From: Candidatus Woesearchaeota archaeon
Lineage (GTDB): Archaea > Nanobdellota > Nanobdellia > Woesearchaeales > ARS49
Length of the DNA stretch: 46,796 nucleotides
Assembly (NCBI GenBank): GCA_014729555.1
Contig: WJJT01000041.1
Span: 1 to 46,796, forward strand
Direction of reading: 5' to 3'
The position numbers and the translations under genes were made by a program. Positions 7,913-15,129 of this stretch are shown here, piece by piece; within the stretch, counting starts at the first letter, position 1, and the number at the start of each line of letters is the position of its first letter. The notes beneath the pieces are model-generated. The model saw only the letters and a program-made list of their open reading frames with translations. It was not told where the DNA came from and did no database searches.

Positions 7913-8296
7913 ATGGACAAGATAACCAATGAGAAGCTTGACAGGTATTTTGATGTTACCAAGAGGGCTTTAGCTAAAGTAAAGATAGGCGAGAAGCAGG
8001 ATTTTGACTGGAAAGAAAAAGCAGAAGATTTCTTAGACATGTCAGAAATGCAGGGCATTTCTGAGCATGCTCAAAAACCGCATGATAAGGATAAGTGCAA
8101 CTGCAGGCACTGCCAAGCAGTGGTGGTTTTTGACATGGCTAAGAGATACTTTGAGGATGCAAAGCACTTCAGGGAAAAAGGTGATGTTGTGACTGCCTTT
8201 GCTGCTTTAAACTACGCGCATGGCTGGCTTGATGCAGGCGCCAGACTAGGGTTGTTTGATGTCGGAAGGGATTCAGAGCTTTTCACAGTGGATTAG
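7913..8296 (+). CDS. DUF357 family protein with a Cys-rich insertion
   Basis: A 127-residue protein. YFDVTKRALAKVK and AEDFLDM, then AKRYFEDAKHFREKGD and NYAHGWLDAGARLGLFDVG, match the archaeal DUF357 family, a helical-hairpin protein of unknown function. Between the halves lies an insertion of about 25-30 residues containing HDKDKCNCRHCQ, a possible metal site that I do not recall in family members. The start at 7913 is leaderless from the shared TATA box; the longer track ORF would run through the opposite gene. A second copy of its C-terminal coding sequence lies just downstream. Confidence 0.85.
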   Translation: MDKITNEKLDRYFDVTKRALAKVKIGEKQDFDWKEKAEDFLDMSEMQGISEHAQKPHDKDKCNCRHCQAVVVFDMAKRYFEDAKHFREKGDVVTAFAALNYAHGWLDAGARLGLFDVGRDSELFTVD

Positions 8297-8332
8297 GTTT
8301 GAACTACAATAGCGATATCAAGCAAAAATGCC

Positions 8333-8386
8333 TTGTTTGATGTCGGCGGCAACAATGAATTGTTCACAGTTGATGAAAAGATTTAA
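8333..8386 (+). pseudogene. Duplicated 3' tail of the DUF357 gene
   Basis: This stretch reads LFDVGGNNELFTVDEKI then stop, matching the end of the gene just upstream (LFDVGRDSELFTVD). The surrounding sequence has no start codon or body, so it is a remnant of a tandem duplication or of an older gene end. Its TAA lies inside the TATA box of the next gene. Confidence 0.75.
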
Positions 8387-8389
8387 ATA
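8382..8389 (+). promoter_or_regulatory. TATA box of the HTH-PIN operon
   Basis: TTTAAATA is centred 26.5 bp before the ATG at 8412, which predicts a leaderless transcript. Confidence 0.6.
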
Positions 8390-8411
8390 AGCCAAACTTA
8401 ATTTCTATAGT

Positions 8412-8960
8412 ATGCGTAAGGTAATAAAAGAGGATATAATTGCTGTGTTAAAGAAAGCAGTGGCCATACTTAATTCTGCTGAGGCGCCTGTCCAGGACCT
8501 GAGCGAATTGAGCAATCATGTTATTCATGATGCATCTATCTTTCAGGATGAGGATTCTGTCTCTATTGCTGTTTTGATTTATGCGCTTTCAAATGTCGCA
8601 GAATATTGTCATGAGAAAAACATCAGTTACCAGCCCTTGATTAAGAATGTTGAGAAAGCGCATGATAAGCTTGAAAAGAACGACATAACAAATTACAGGA
8701 AGACCATAAAACTGCTGTTCAGGCAGATAAAGGATATTGACAAGAAGCTGAAGGTTTATGTCAAGGAAGTGATTGACAGGGCAAGGATAAAGAAAGGAAG
8801 CAAGCTTCACCAGCACGGAATCAGTATTGCAAAGGCCTCAGAGCTTCTCGGCTTGACTCAGTGGGAATTGCAGGATTATGTGGGCAAGCAGAAGTATTTT
8901 GATATCAGGGAGATCCCTGCAAAAAAAAGATTAAAGACTGCGAGGGAGATGTTTAAATGA
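8412..8960 (+). CDS. Helical protein with C-terminal HTH, probable partner of the downstream PIN protein
   Basis: A 182-residue, almost entirely helical, charged protein. The C-terminal 45 residues look like a helix-turn-helix (GISIAKASELLGLTQWELQDY) of the kind in antitoxins that pair with PIN-domain toxins. The first 120 residues contain long amphipathic helices (LIKNVEKAHDKLEKNDITNY) and match no family I can name. It overlaps the PIN gene by 4 nt (ATGA), so the two are translated together. A toxin-antitoxin or other regulated nuclease pair is inferred from architecture only; the size is larger than typical antitoxins. Confidence 0.7.
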   Translation: MRKVIKEDIIAVLKKAVAILNSAEAPVQDLSELSNHVIHDASIFQDEDSVSIAVLIYALSNVAEYCHEKNISYQPLIKNVEKAHDKLEKNDITNYRKTIKLLFRQIKDIDKKLKVYVKEVIDRARIKKGSKLHQHGISIAKASELLGLTQWELQDYVGKQKYFDIREIPAKKRLKTAREMFK

Positions 8961-9664
8961 AGGCAGTTTTGTTTGATGCAGGACCTATCATAAGCCTTAC
9001 AACAAATAATTTGTTGTGGCTGTTAGAGCCTCTGAAAGAGAAATTTAACGGTGAGTTCTATCTCACAGAGGGTGTTCGCAAGGAGATTGTTGAAAAGCCC
9101 ATAAAGACAAAGAAGTTTAAGTTTGAGGCTCTGCAGGTCCAGCACATGATTGAAAAAGGTGTTCTCAAGGTCATCAGCAGTGATAAGATTAAAGGCACGG
9201 CAGAGCACCTGCTTGACTTGTCCAGCAGTATTTTTTATGTGCACGGCAATCCCTTGAAGCCCCTTCAGCTGGGTGAGCTTGAGTGTCTTGCTGCTGCAAG
9301 GATAATGAACATTCCTTATATTGTTGTTGATGAGCGCGTTACCAGGCTTTTGCTGGAGAATCCTGGCCAGCTTGAGGAGCTTCTTGAGAAAAGAATGCAC
9401 GCAGATGTTCACGTCAAGAGTGCAAAGCTTGCCAAACTGCACAAGGAAGTGGCGGGTGTTAAACTGATTCGTTCTTTTGAGCTTGTCGCGATTGCTTATG
9501 AGCTCGGGCTTTTGGACAGGTATCTTGTCAAGATTCCAAAGGCAAGAAAGCAGCTGCTGCAGGCAGTTCTTTGGGGAATAAAGCTGAACGGCTGTTCAGT
9601 CGGCCACAAGGAGATTGATGAGGTTGTGAGTCTTGAGCTGAATAAAAAACAAAAAAATTTATAA
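8957..9664 (+). CDS. PIN-domain ribonuclease-like protein
   Basis: The N-terminus VLFDAGPIISLTTNN is the first PIN strand with its catalytic Asp (D7). GELECLAAARIMNIPYIVVDE carries the further acidic residues (E107/E109, D125) expected for the metal site. PIN domains are endoribonucleases that cut tRNA, rRNA or mRNA. The 235 aa include about 85 extra C-terminal residues (AYELGLLDRYLVKIPKARKQ), longer than VapC toxins of about 130 aa. The pairing with an upstream HTH protein suggests a toxin-antitoxin-like unit, but a housekeeping role is possible. The 3' end overlaps the TATA box upstream of the arginine decarboxylase gene. Confidence 0.8.
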   Translation: MKAVLFDAGPIISLTTNNLLWLLEPLKEKFNGEFYLTEGVRKEIVEKPIKTKKFKFEALQVQHMIEKGVLKVISSDKIKGTAEHLLDLSSSIFYVHGNPLKPLQLGELECLAAARIMNIPYIVVDERVTRLLLENPGQLEELLEKRMHADVHVKSAKLAKLHKEVAGVKLIRSFELVAIAYELGLLDRYLVKIPKARKQLLQAVLWGIKLNGCSVGHKEIDEVVSLELNKKQKNL

Positions 9665-9665
9665 A
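9658..9665 (+). promoter_or_regulatory. TATA box of the arginine decarboxylase gene
   Basis: TTTATAAA at the end of the PIN gene predicts a start near 9688. That gives a leader of about 45 nt, with GGTGG and GGTGA before the ATG at 9735. Confidence 0.5.
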
Positions 9666-9734
9666 TTAAGCAGGTTAAATTATTTTGATCAGATAAAAAA
9701 AGAGGTAAATTCAGATTTTGGGTGGACGGTGAAG

Positions 9735-10310
9735 ATGAATTATGAAAAAATCAAGGATCCTCCAAAAATCAAGGACCCGCCGGCCTTGGTTGGCAACAGA
9801 ATTCCTAAAGATTTCTTTATAACTTCTGGTGTTGGCCAGAGTGATATCACGATTCATGCTGGTTCTTTTCATCTGGCTTTAAGGGATGCAGAAATAGAGC
9901 GCTGCAATATAATGACTTATTCTTCTATTCTTCCTGCGATTGCAAACAAGATAGGCTTTGATAAAGAGCTGTTGACTCATGGGGCAGAGCTCAAGACAAT
10001 TATGGCGTGCTCAAATGCAGAAAAAGGAGGTAGGGCAACCGCAGTGATTGTGTTTGGCTGGCTTTATAGTAAAAAGACCAAAGAAAAATACGGCGGCCTT
10101 GTTGCTGAGTATTCTGGAAGCAAGACAGAAAAAGAGGCTGTAGAGGAGGTAAAGGCAAGTCTTGATGAACTGTATGAGAATGGTTGTTCTGATGATTTTG
10201 AGCTTAAAGAGATTGAGATTCACTCTAAGAGTTTTGTTCCTGAGAAAAAATTTGGGACTGCTCTTGTTGCCTTGTGCTTTGTCAGTTTTGAGCAGCCACT
10301 TTTTAAATGA
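9735..10310 (+). CDS. pdaD: Pyruvoyl-dependent arginine decarboxylase
   Basis: A 191-residue protein of the PvlArgDC family: GVGQSDITIHAGSFHLALRD, then the self-cleavage site in MTYSSILP. Cleavage between the two serines (about residues 63/64) would make the pyruvoyl cofactor on the second. It converts arginine to agmatine, the precursor of polyamines and, in archaea, of the agmatidine modification in tRNA-Ile2. Later residues (SNAEKGGRATAVIVFGW) fit the active-site region. The start at 9735 is preferred to the GTG at 9729. It stands alone and converges on the next gene with 4 nt between stops. Confidence 0.92.
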   Translation: MNYEKIKDPPKIKDPPALVGNRIPKDFFITSGVGQSDITIHAGSFHLALRDAEIERCNIMTYSSILPAIANKIGFDKELLTHGAELKTIMACSNAEKGGRATAVIVFGWLYSKKTKEKYGGLVAEYSGSKTEKEAVEEVKASLDELYENGCSDDFELKEIEIHSKSFVPEKKFGTALVALCFVSFEQPLFK

Positions 10311-10314
10311 AAAA

Positions 10315-10962
10315 TTAATTTACGTTTGTTACTTTCCAGTCCTTTAGTGTTACCTGGATTGGCCTGTTGTCTGCATCTGTTAGTTTTACTGTGAAGCATC
10401 CAGGGCATCCTGCAGTCATTACTTCAACCACAGTCAGGCCGTACTGCTGCCCTATCTTGTCTATTGCTGTTTTTGCAGCGAATTTCTGCTGGTCATCCAG
10501 CTCCCAGGTTCTTACACACCCGCCTATTGATGCAACCCATGTGTATCCTGCAGGCCCAAGGCATCCTTGCTCGTCCCTCTGCCCGCCGATTGGCTCAGCT
10601 GCTTCCTTGAATATTCTTCCGTCTGGTGTCCTGCATTGTCTTGGGTGGCTTTCCATTACTGGGTATCCTGCGTCAACACACTGTGCAAAGTTTGTTATCT
10701 TGAAATAATCCTCGAATTTTGTCTGCCCTGGAAAGCATTTGCCGTAGTAATAATCCCATATAGGGCATTCGCTTCCGTCATTGAACACGCAGTATCCTGC
10801 AGTCTCTCCTGCAGGCCCCTGCCTTATTTTGTATTCAAACCCGCTTTCCACGCATTTTACTGCTGCAGGGTTTGCCTGCCTTTGGGGGTATTGCTCCTGC
10901 ACAAAGTAAATCAGTGCAATAAGTGCTATTATTATTAATATTGGGGCTATTGTTCTTTTCAT
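10315..10962 (-). CDS. Membrane-anchored DUF333 protein
   Basis: An N-terminal membrane helix (IAPILIIIALIALIYFV) is followed by a DUF333 domain (NPAAVKCVESGFEYKIRQ ... GYCVFNDGSECPIWDYYYGKC) and a second Cys-containing segment (FAQCVDAGYPVMESHPRQC) common in small exported proteins. The C-terminal 70 residues form an alpha/beta domain with GCPGCFTVKL. Its function is unknown; DUF333 is found in exported lipoprotein-like proteins. It is the last gene of the MoxR operon. Its Shine-Dalgarno site, AGGTGA, is made from the final codons and stop of the transglutaminase gene, 7 nt before the ATG. Confidence 0.8.
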   Translation of the reverse strand: MKRTIAPILIIIALIALIYFVQEQYPQRQANPAAVKCVESGFEYKIRQGPAGETAGYCVFNDGSECPIWDYYYGKCFPGQTKFEDYFKITNFAQCVDAGYPVMESHPRQCRTPDGRIFKEAAEPIGGQRDEQGCLGPAGYTWVASIGGCVRTWELDDQQKFAAKTAIDKIGQQYGLTVVEVMTAGCPGCFTVKLTDADNRPIQVTLKDWKVTNVN

Positions 10963-10968
10963 TCTTAT

Positions 10969-11886
10969 TCACCTCTTTTTTTGAAATTCAACTAGCTGCA
11001 GTGGTTTGCTGCAGGCAAGCATCACCCTTAACTGGTTTTTTTCAGGCCCTGCTGTGCCAGGGCATAAAAGCAGGCCTGGAATTGCTTTGTGGTATCTTAA
11101 TCCTTCCAGGCACCAGCGGTGAAGGTAAGGAAGTATGTCGCCGTGGTCTCTTCCTTCTGCAAAGATGACTGCTTTAGTGTTTCCCTGGCTGTCCAGGACC
11201 TTTTTATCAAAAATGTCTGTGAATATTCTTTTTGCAGGGTCTATTCCATACCAGTTTCCATCTACGTATACCTGTGCATAGACGTGGCCTGATGTTTTTC
11301 CATCCCAGCAGCCTTGTTTTTTTTGCTGGGTTGACCACCCTGTGCTGTATGCTTGCAGGTATTTTGCAGGAATTCCTGTGTTTCTTGCAAGCGCAACAAA
11401 CATTCTGCCGTACTGCCCGCAGTAATTTTCATTAAGCCCTTTTTTGAAAATGTCATTGACTGTTAAGCTCCATGAAGTATCATCTTCTTCTTTGTAGGTT
11501 GGAAAGTTATCCAGGAATTTGAAAATTCCCCTTATTTGATTGAATTCTGCTTTGTTTTGCTCCCATGGTTTTGTTGTTTCTCCTTCTTTTGCTCCGCCTG
11601 TTGAGATCGGCTTGATTTTAATCTGTTTTATCTCATCAATAGGTGTGGTGTATCTGCCTTGCTGGAGATAGTATGCTGCTTCTGGGCTTAATTCAGGTTT
11701 TCTTGTTTCTGTTAAAATTGCTATTCTTTGCACAGGAATGCCTGGCAGCGGGGCTGGTGCAGGAACATAGCTTGGCTGCGCTAATTCCCATGCTTTTCCA
11801 GAGGCTTCTAAATAAATCATGCCTGCAATTCCTGCTAGTGCTATTAACAAGAAAATGACTACTAGTATCACCTCTTCTTTTTTCAT
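10969..11886 (-). CDS. Membrane-anchored transglutaminase-like (cysteine protease fold) protein
   Basis: An N-terminal membrane helix (EVILVVIFLLIALAGIAGMIY) is followed by a Pro-rich linker, then a transglutaminase-like domain. C156 in ENYCGQYGRMFVALARNTGIP, H201 in SGHVYAQVYV and D216 in NWYGIDPA form the expected Cys-His-Asp triad. Such domains act as transamidases or proteases on proteins or peptides outside the membrane; the substrate is unknown. Transglutaminase-like genes often sit beside MoxR/DUF58 genes, as here. The start overlaps the DUF58 stop by 4 nt. Confidence 0.85.
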   Translation of the reverse strand: MKKEEVILVVIFLLIALAGIAGMIYLEASGKAWELAQPSYVPAPAPLPGIPVQRIAILTETRKPELSPEAAYYLQQGRYTTPIDEIKQIKIKPISTGGAKEGETTKPWEQNKAEFNQIRGIFKFLDNFPTYKEEDDTSWSLTVNDIFKKGLNENYCGQYGRMFVALARNTGIPAKYLQAYSTGWSTQQKKQGCWDGKTSGHVYAQVYVDGNWYGIDPAKRIFTDIFDKKVLDSQGNTKAVIFAEGRDHGDILPYLHRWCLEGLRYHKAIPGLLLCPGTAGPEKNQLRVMLACSKPLQLVEFQKKR

Positions 11887-12734
11887 CTTAGCATCTCATA
11901 AAAAGCGTCAAATACCGGATAGTTTGTGCTGAAGCTGAAGAATTTTGCCCCTACTTCATCGCAGGCGTTTTTTATCTCTGCCTTGTGTTCTTTAAGCTGT
12001 TCAAGGTATTTTTGTCTTGAGTATGGTGTTATGAATGTTCTCATGTGGTCTTTTGTTTCTGAGTCAACCAGCTTGAAGTCTCCTTCAAGGTCAAGGTCTG
12101 TTTCTATCTTGTCAAGCACCTGCACCAGTATTATGTCGTGCTGTTTGTACCTGTACAGCACTGATTTTATCTGTTCCGCATCATAGAGAAAGTCAGATAC
12201 TATCACTATCATTGATCTTGTGTTTATCAGCTGCTTGTATTTCCCCAGGCTCAGGGAAAAGTTGCTTGTTCCTTGTGGTTTTCTGTTGTTCAGGTAGTCC
12301 AGTATTGTGAGTATTTGTTTTTTTCCTTTTTTTGGCTTGAACATCTCTAATTTCTCGGCAAAAGTAGACAGCACGAATTTCTCATTGTTTTTCAGGGCCA
12401 TGTATGCATATCCCAGGCCTATCATTGATGCATAGTCTGATTTTTTTGTTTTTCCTATTCCAAATCCCATGCTGCCTGAGAAGTCTACCACTATGTGCAC
12501 CTGCAGGTTTCTTTCCTCTTCATAGCTTTTCACAAATAACTTGTCTGTTCTTGCAAATACTTTCCAGTCTATTGTCCTGAAATCATCTCCTGGCGTGTAG
12601 ATGCTGTGGTCTTTGAAGAGCATTCCTCTTCCTGCTGCATTTGTCTGGTGGTCTCCTGCAAAGTTGGATGTTATTCTTTTGTTTATTATAATGCTTAATT
12701 TGTCCAACTGCCGCAGGAAGCTTAAATCGATCAT
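11883..12734 (-). CDS. DUF58 protein with degenerate VWA fold
   Basis: A 283-residue DUF58 family member: the signature DFRTIDWKVFARTDKLFVKSYEEER is followed by a VWA-like domain whose metal site is intact (HIVVDFSGSMGFG, DxSxS). No membrane helix is seen. DUF58 proteins are the usual partner of MoxR ATPases, probably as substrate or adaptor in assembling membrane or surface complexes. Both ends overlap neighbours by 4 nt (MoxR upstream, transglutaminase downstream), so the three are one translational unit. Confidence 0.92.
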   Translation of the reverse strand: MIDLSFLRQLDKLSIIINKRITSNFAGDHQTNAAGRGMLFKDHSIYTPGDDFRTIDWKVFARTDKLFVKSYEEERNLQVHIVVDFSGSMGFGIGKTKKSDYASMIGLGYAYMALKNNEKFVLSTFAEKLEMFKPKKGKKQILTILDYLNNRKPQGTSNFSLSLGKYKQLINTRSMIVIVSDFLYDAEQIKSVLYRYKQHDIILVQVLDKIETDLDLEGDFKLVDSETKDHMRTFITPYSRQKYLEQLKEHKAEIKNACDEVGAKFFSFSTNYPVFDAFYEMLR

Positions 12735-13666
12735 TTTAGTATGGATTTTATTACCGCGTCTTCGTCCATGTTCTGTCTCTCTGCTTCAAAGCTTAGTATT
12801 ATCCTGTGCCTTAAGATAGGATACGCCATTGTGTTTATGTCTGTTTTTGATACGTATTTTCTTCCTTCCATTAATGCTCTTGCTTTTGATGCAAGCACGA
12901 GCCCTATTGATGCTCTTGGTGATGCCCCGTATTCTATCGTGTCTTTTTTCTTTCTTGTGTTGGTGATTATCTGCACTGCGTATTTTTTCAGGTCATTTGC
13001 TATTGGCACCTGTCTTGTTATGCCCTGCAGATAAACCAGATTATCTTTCTTAAGAATTGGCTTCAGGTTTATTTGCTTTACTTCTTCTGCATACCTGTTG
13101 ACTATCTCTACTTCGTCCTTGAATTCTGGATAGTCTGTTTTTATTTTCAGCAGGAACCTGTCGCTCTGCGCCTCTGGAAGAGGGTATGTTCCTTCCTGCT
13201 CTATTGGGTTTTGTGTTGCAAGCACAAAGAACGGCTCTTCCAGCTTGTATGTTGATGTTCCCAGTGTTACCTGTCTCTCCTGCATTGCCTCAAGCAGGGC
13301 TGATTGTGTTTTTGGTGTTGCCCTGTTTATCTCGTCTGCCAAAACAATGTTTGCAAAGATTGGCCCTGGCTGGAACTTGAAGTTTCTTTTGCCTGCGCTG
13401 GTCTCTTCTATTATGTATGTTCCTGTTATGTCTGAGGGCATCAGGTCTGGTGTGTTCTGTATTCTTGAGAACTTGAGGTCCATCAGGTCTGACATTGTCT
13501 TGACTGCAAGTGTTTTCGCGAGTCCTGGGTATCCTTCTAGTATTGAGTGTGAGTTTGTCAGCAGTGATACTGTCATCTGCTTTAGTACCTCTTCCTGCCC
13601 TACTATCACCTTGCCTATTTCGTGCATTATTCGGTCAAATGCTCGTTTTGTTTCCTCGATTTTCAT
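12731..13666 (-). CDS. moxR: MoxR family AAA+ ATPase
   Basis: A 311-residue AAA+ protein: Walker A GYPGLAKT, Walker B VLADEINRATPKTQSALLEAM, sensor 1 region FVLATQNPIEQEGTYPLPEAQ and lid domain ending YPILRHRIILSFEAE. MoxR ATPases are chaperone-like and help mature partner complexes, usually with VWA proteins. The partners here are the DUF58 protein just downstream and the VWA membrane proteins upstream. It starts its own sub-operon behind an unusual pair of inverted repeats. Confidence 0.95.
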   Translation of the reverse strand: MKIEETKRAFDRIMHEIGKVIVGQEEVLKQMTVSLLTNSHSILEGYPGLAKTLAVKTMSDLMDLKFSRIQNTPDLMPSDITGTYIIEETSAGKRNFKFQPGPIFANIVLADEINRATPKTQSALLEAMQERQVTLGTSTYKLEEPFFVLATQNPIEQEGTYPLPEAQSDRFLLKIKTDYPEFKDEVEIVNRYAEEVKQINLKPILKKDNLVYLQGITRQVPIANDLKKYAVQIITNTRKKKDTIEYGASPRASIGLVLASKARALMEGRKYVSKTDINTMAYPILRHRIILSFEAERQNMDEDAVIKSILK

Positions 13667-13706
13667 ATTAACTCAACCTCCTGTTAGCTTTCTTTTGTTA
13701 TGCTTA

Positions 13707-13740
13707 AAAAGGGCAGGAAACATGTTCTATTTGCCCTTTT
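13707..13740 (-). terminator. Hairpin with T tract before moxR (terminator or attenuator candidate)
   Basis: On the minus strand AAAAGGGCA and TGCCCTTTT flank a 16-nt loop and are followed by a run of five T. It lies downstream of the upstream operon's stop and upstream of the moxR start, so it could end read-through or form a leader hairpin. CTTTAAAAG just before it could also be a TATA box. Confidence 0.5.
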
Positions 13741-13744
13741 AAAG

Positions 13745-13789
13745 ATCAGCAAAGAAGGAGTTTTATATATTTTAACCTTCTTTGCTGAT
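13745..13789. repeat. 14-bp perfect inverted repeat enclosing a TATA-like sequence
   Basis: ATCAGCAAAGAAGG (13745-13758) and CCTTCTTTGCTGAT (13776-13789) are exact inverse complements around a 17-nt loop that reads TAAAATATATAAAACT on the minus strand. The right arm encodes the last residues of the upstream membrane protein (ISKEG). It could be a terminator for that operon, an operator around a moxR promoter, or both. Confidence 0.75.
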
Positions 13790-14563
13790 TTCGCGAAAAT
13801 AACTTTTTACGATTTTTTGGTATCCTTTTGGTATGCTTTCTTCATAGCTTGCGTCTGTTGATGCTTTTATCTCTGTCGGCACTGTGCTCCTGAATTTCCT
13901 GTGCTCTGGCTCTTTTGTCTTGCTTATGTCTGCGTCGCTTTTTATGGGGTTCAGCTCTAGCTGAAGCTGCTCATTTCCGAGTTCTGCTATTGATTTTTCT
14001 CCGTATATATCGTCTTCATCAGGGTCTCCCTCCTCAAATGCAAGCAGTGTCTTGTCTATTTCATACTCTTTTGAGTTCTTGCTGAATTCTTTTATCTCCT
14101 CTATTGCCTTGTGTGTGTCAAGGAATCTTACATTGTATGCTGATGCCCCTATTATGAGGAATGCAACAACGAACAGCAGGAACAGCTCTCTTGAGAGTTT
14201 TCCAAAGCTGAAGAAGTATGATGTCATTGTGTGCTTCATTCCTTTTAGCACGTCCTTGTTCAGGCTCTCTACTATTTCATATTCCTTGTCTGTGTTGTCT
14301 GCTGCTGTTATTAATTGTTCTTTTAGCTCTGGGACTTTTTCCTCTACATATCTGTATGTCGTGTTTTTTCTTCCGTGGTATGCATGCGCTATTGCGTATA
14401 TGCCTGCTGGTATGAATGAGTAAACCCATGGAAGTGTCAAGAGAAAGAACACCAGGTTTGACACAAGAAACACTACGAGTGTGTCAAGAAACCACGCGAG
14501 TACAGTTATCTGCAGTAATGTGAGTTTCAGTTCCCTTAGTGCTTGTTGTATTGGTTTGGCCAT
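13772..14563 (-). CDS. Two-part membrane protein of the MoxR/VWA cluster
   Basis: A 263-residue protein with about three membrane helices (TLLQITVLAWFLDTLVVFLV; FFLLTLPWVYSFIPAGIYAI; LFLLFVVAFLIIGASAYNV) and a soluble C-terminal region ending GYQKIVKSYFREISKEG. A short segment before the third helix (YRYVEEKVPELKEQLITAADN) resembles membrane proteins encoded next to archaeal BatA-like VWA genes. The C-terminal tail resembles the closing helix of proteins that accompany MoxR operons. No enzymatic motif is visible. The gene starts 3 nt after the coiled-coil gene. Function is inferred from context only. Confidence 0.75.
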   Translation of the reverse strand: MAKPIQQALRELKLTLLQITVLAWFLDTLVVFLVSNLVFFLLTLPWVYSFIPAGIYAIAHAYHGRKNTTYRYVEEKVPELKEQLITAADNTDKEYEIVESLNKDVLKGMKHTMTSYFFSFGKLSRELFLLFVVAFLIIGASAYNVRFLDTHKAIEEIKEFSKNSKEYEIDKTLLAFEEGDPDEDDIYGEKSIAELGNEQLQLELNPIKSDADISKTKEPEHRKFRSTVPTEIKASTDASYEESIPKGYQKIVKSYFREISKEG

Positions 14564-14566
14564 TTT

Positions 14567-15112
14567 TTAGCATGTGTTTTCATCATCATCTGCTGTGTTT
14601 TCAAGGCAGTCTATTAAGTCCTGAAGATCGCTTACTGTTTCCTGCAGCTGGTCTTTGTCGTCTTTTAGTATGTCGTTTTCCAGTGCAAGCGCCTCTTTCT
14701 CTGTTTCAAGCTGGTTTGCCAGTGCTTTTTTCGCTGCAAGGTCGTTTTGTGTCTTGTGCAGTGTTTGTTCTGTTTTCTGGAGCTCTGTCTGCAGTTCATC
14801 TTTTTCTGTTGTCAGTCTTTTCTTTTGCTGTTCAAGGCTCTCTTTTTCTGTTCTTACTTCTGTGTATTGCCCTGACAACTGCTCCTCTCTCTGCGACTTG
14901 ATAGACAGGTCATCGCTTAATTTTTTCAGCTCGAATTGTTTTGCTTCAAGCTCGTCAGATATCTTGTTCAGCTGTTCGAGTTTCAGGGTGTATGCCCCGT
15001 TTATCCTGTCAAAGTTCAGCTGGAAGTATACTGTTGCCCCGACCAGTGCTGCTGCGCTGAAGATTATCAATAACAGCAGGAGCAGGTTTGCGTTTCGTGT
15101 TATATAGCTCAT
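14567..15112 (-). CDS. Membrane-anchored coiled-coil protein
   Basis: One N-terminal membrane helix (LLLLLLIIFSAAALVGATVYF) is followed by about 125 residues of unbroken heptad-rich coiled coil (ELEAKQFELKKLSDDLSIKS, KESLEQQKKRLTTEKDELQ) and an acidic tail DCLENTADDDENTC. No family is recognisable. It probably acts as a spacer or scaffold outside or inside the membrane with the VWA proteins encoded upstream. GGTGA lies 4 nt before the ATG, so it has its own Shine-Dalgarno site within the operon. Confidence 0.75.
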   Translation of the reverse strand: MSYITRNANLLLLLLIIFSAAALVGATVYFQLNFDRINGAYTLKLEQLNKISDELEAKQFELKKLSDDLSIKSQREEQLSGQYTEVRTEKESLEQQKKRLTTEKDELQTELQKTEQTLHKTQNDLAAKKALANQLETEKEALALENDILKDDKDQLQETVSDLQDLIDCLENTADDDENTC

Positions 15113-15129
15113 TTTTTCACCAGTTCTTA

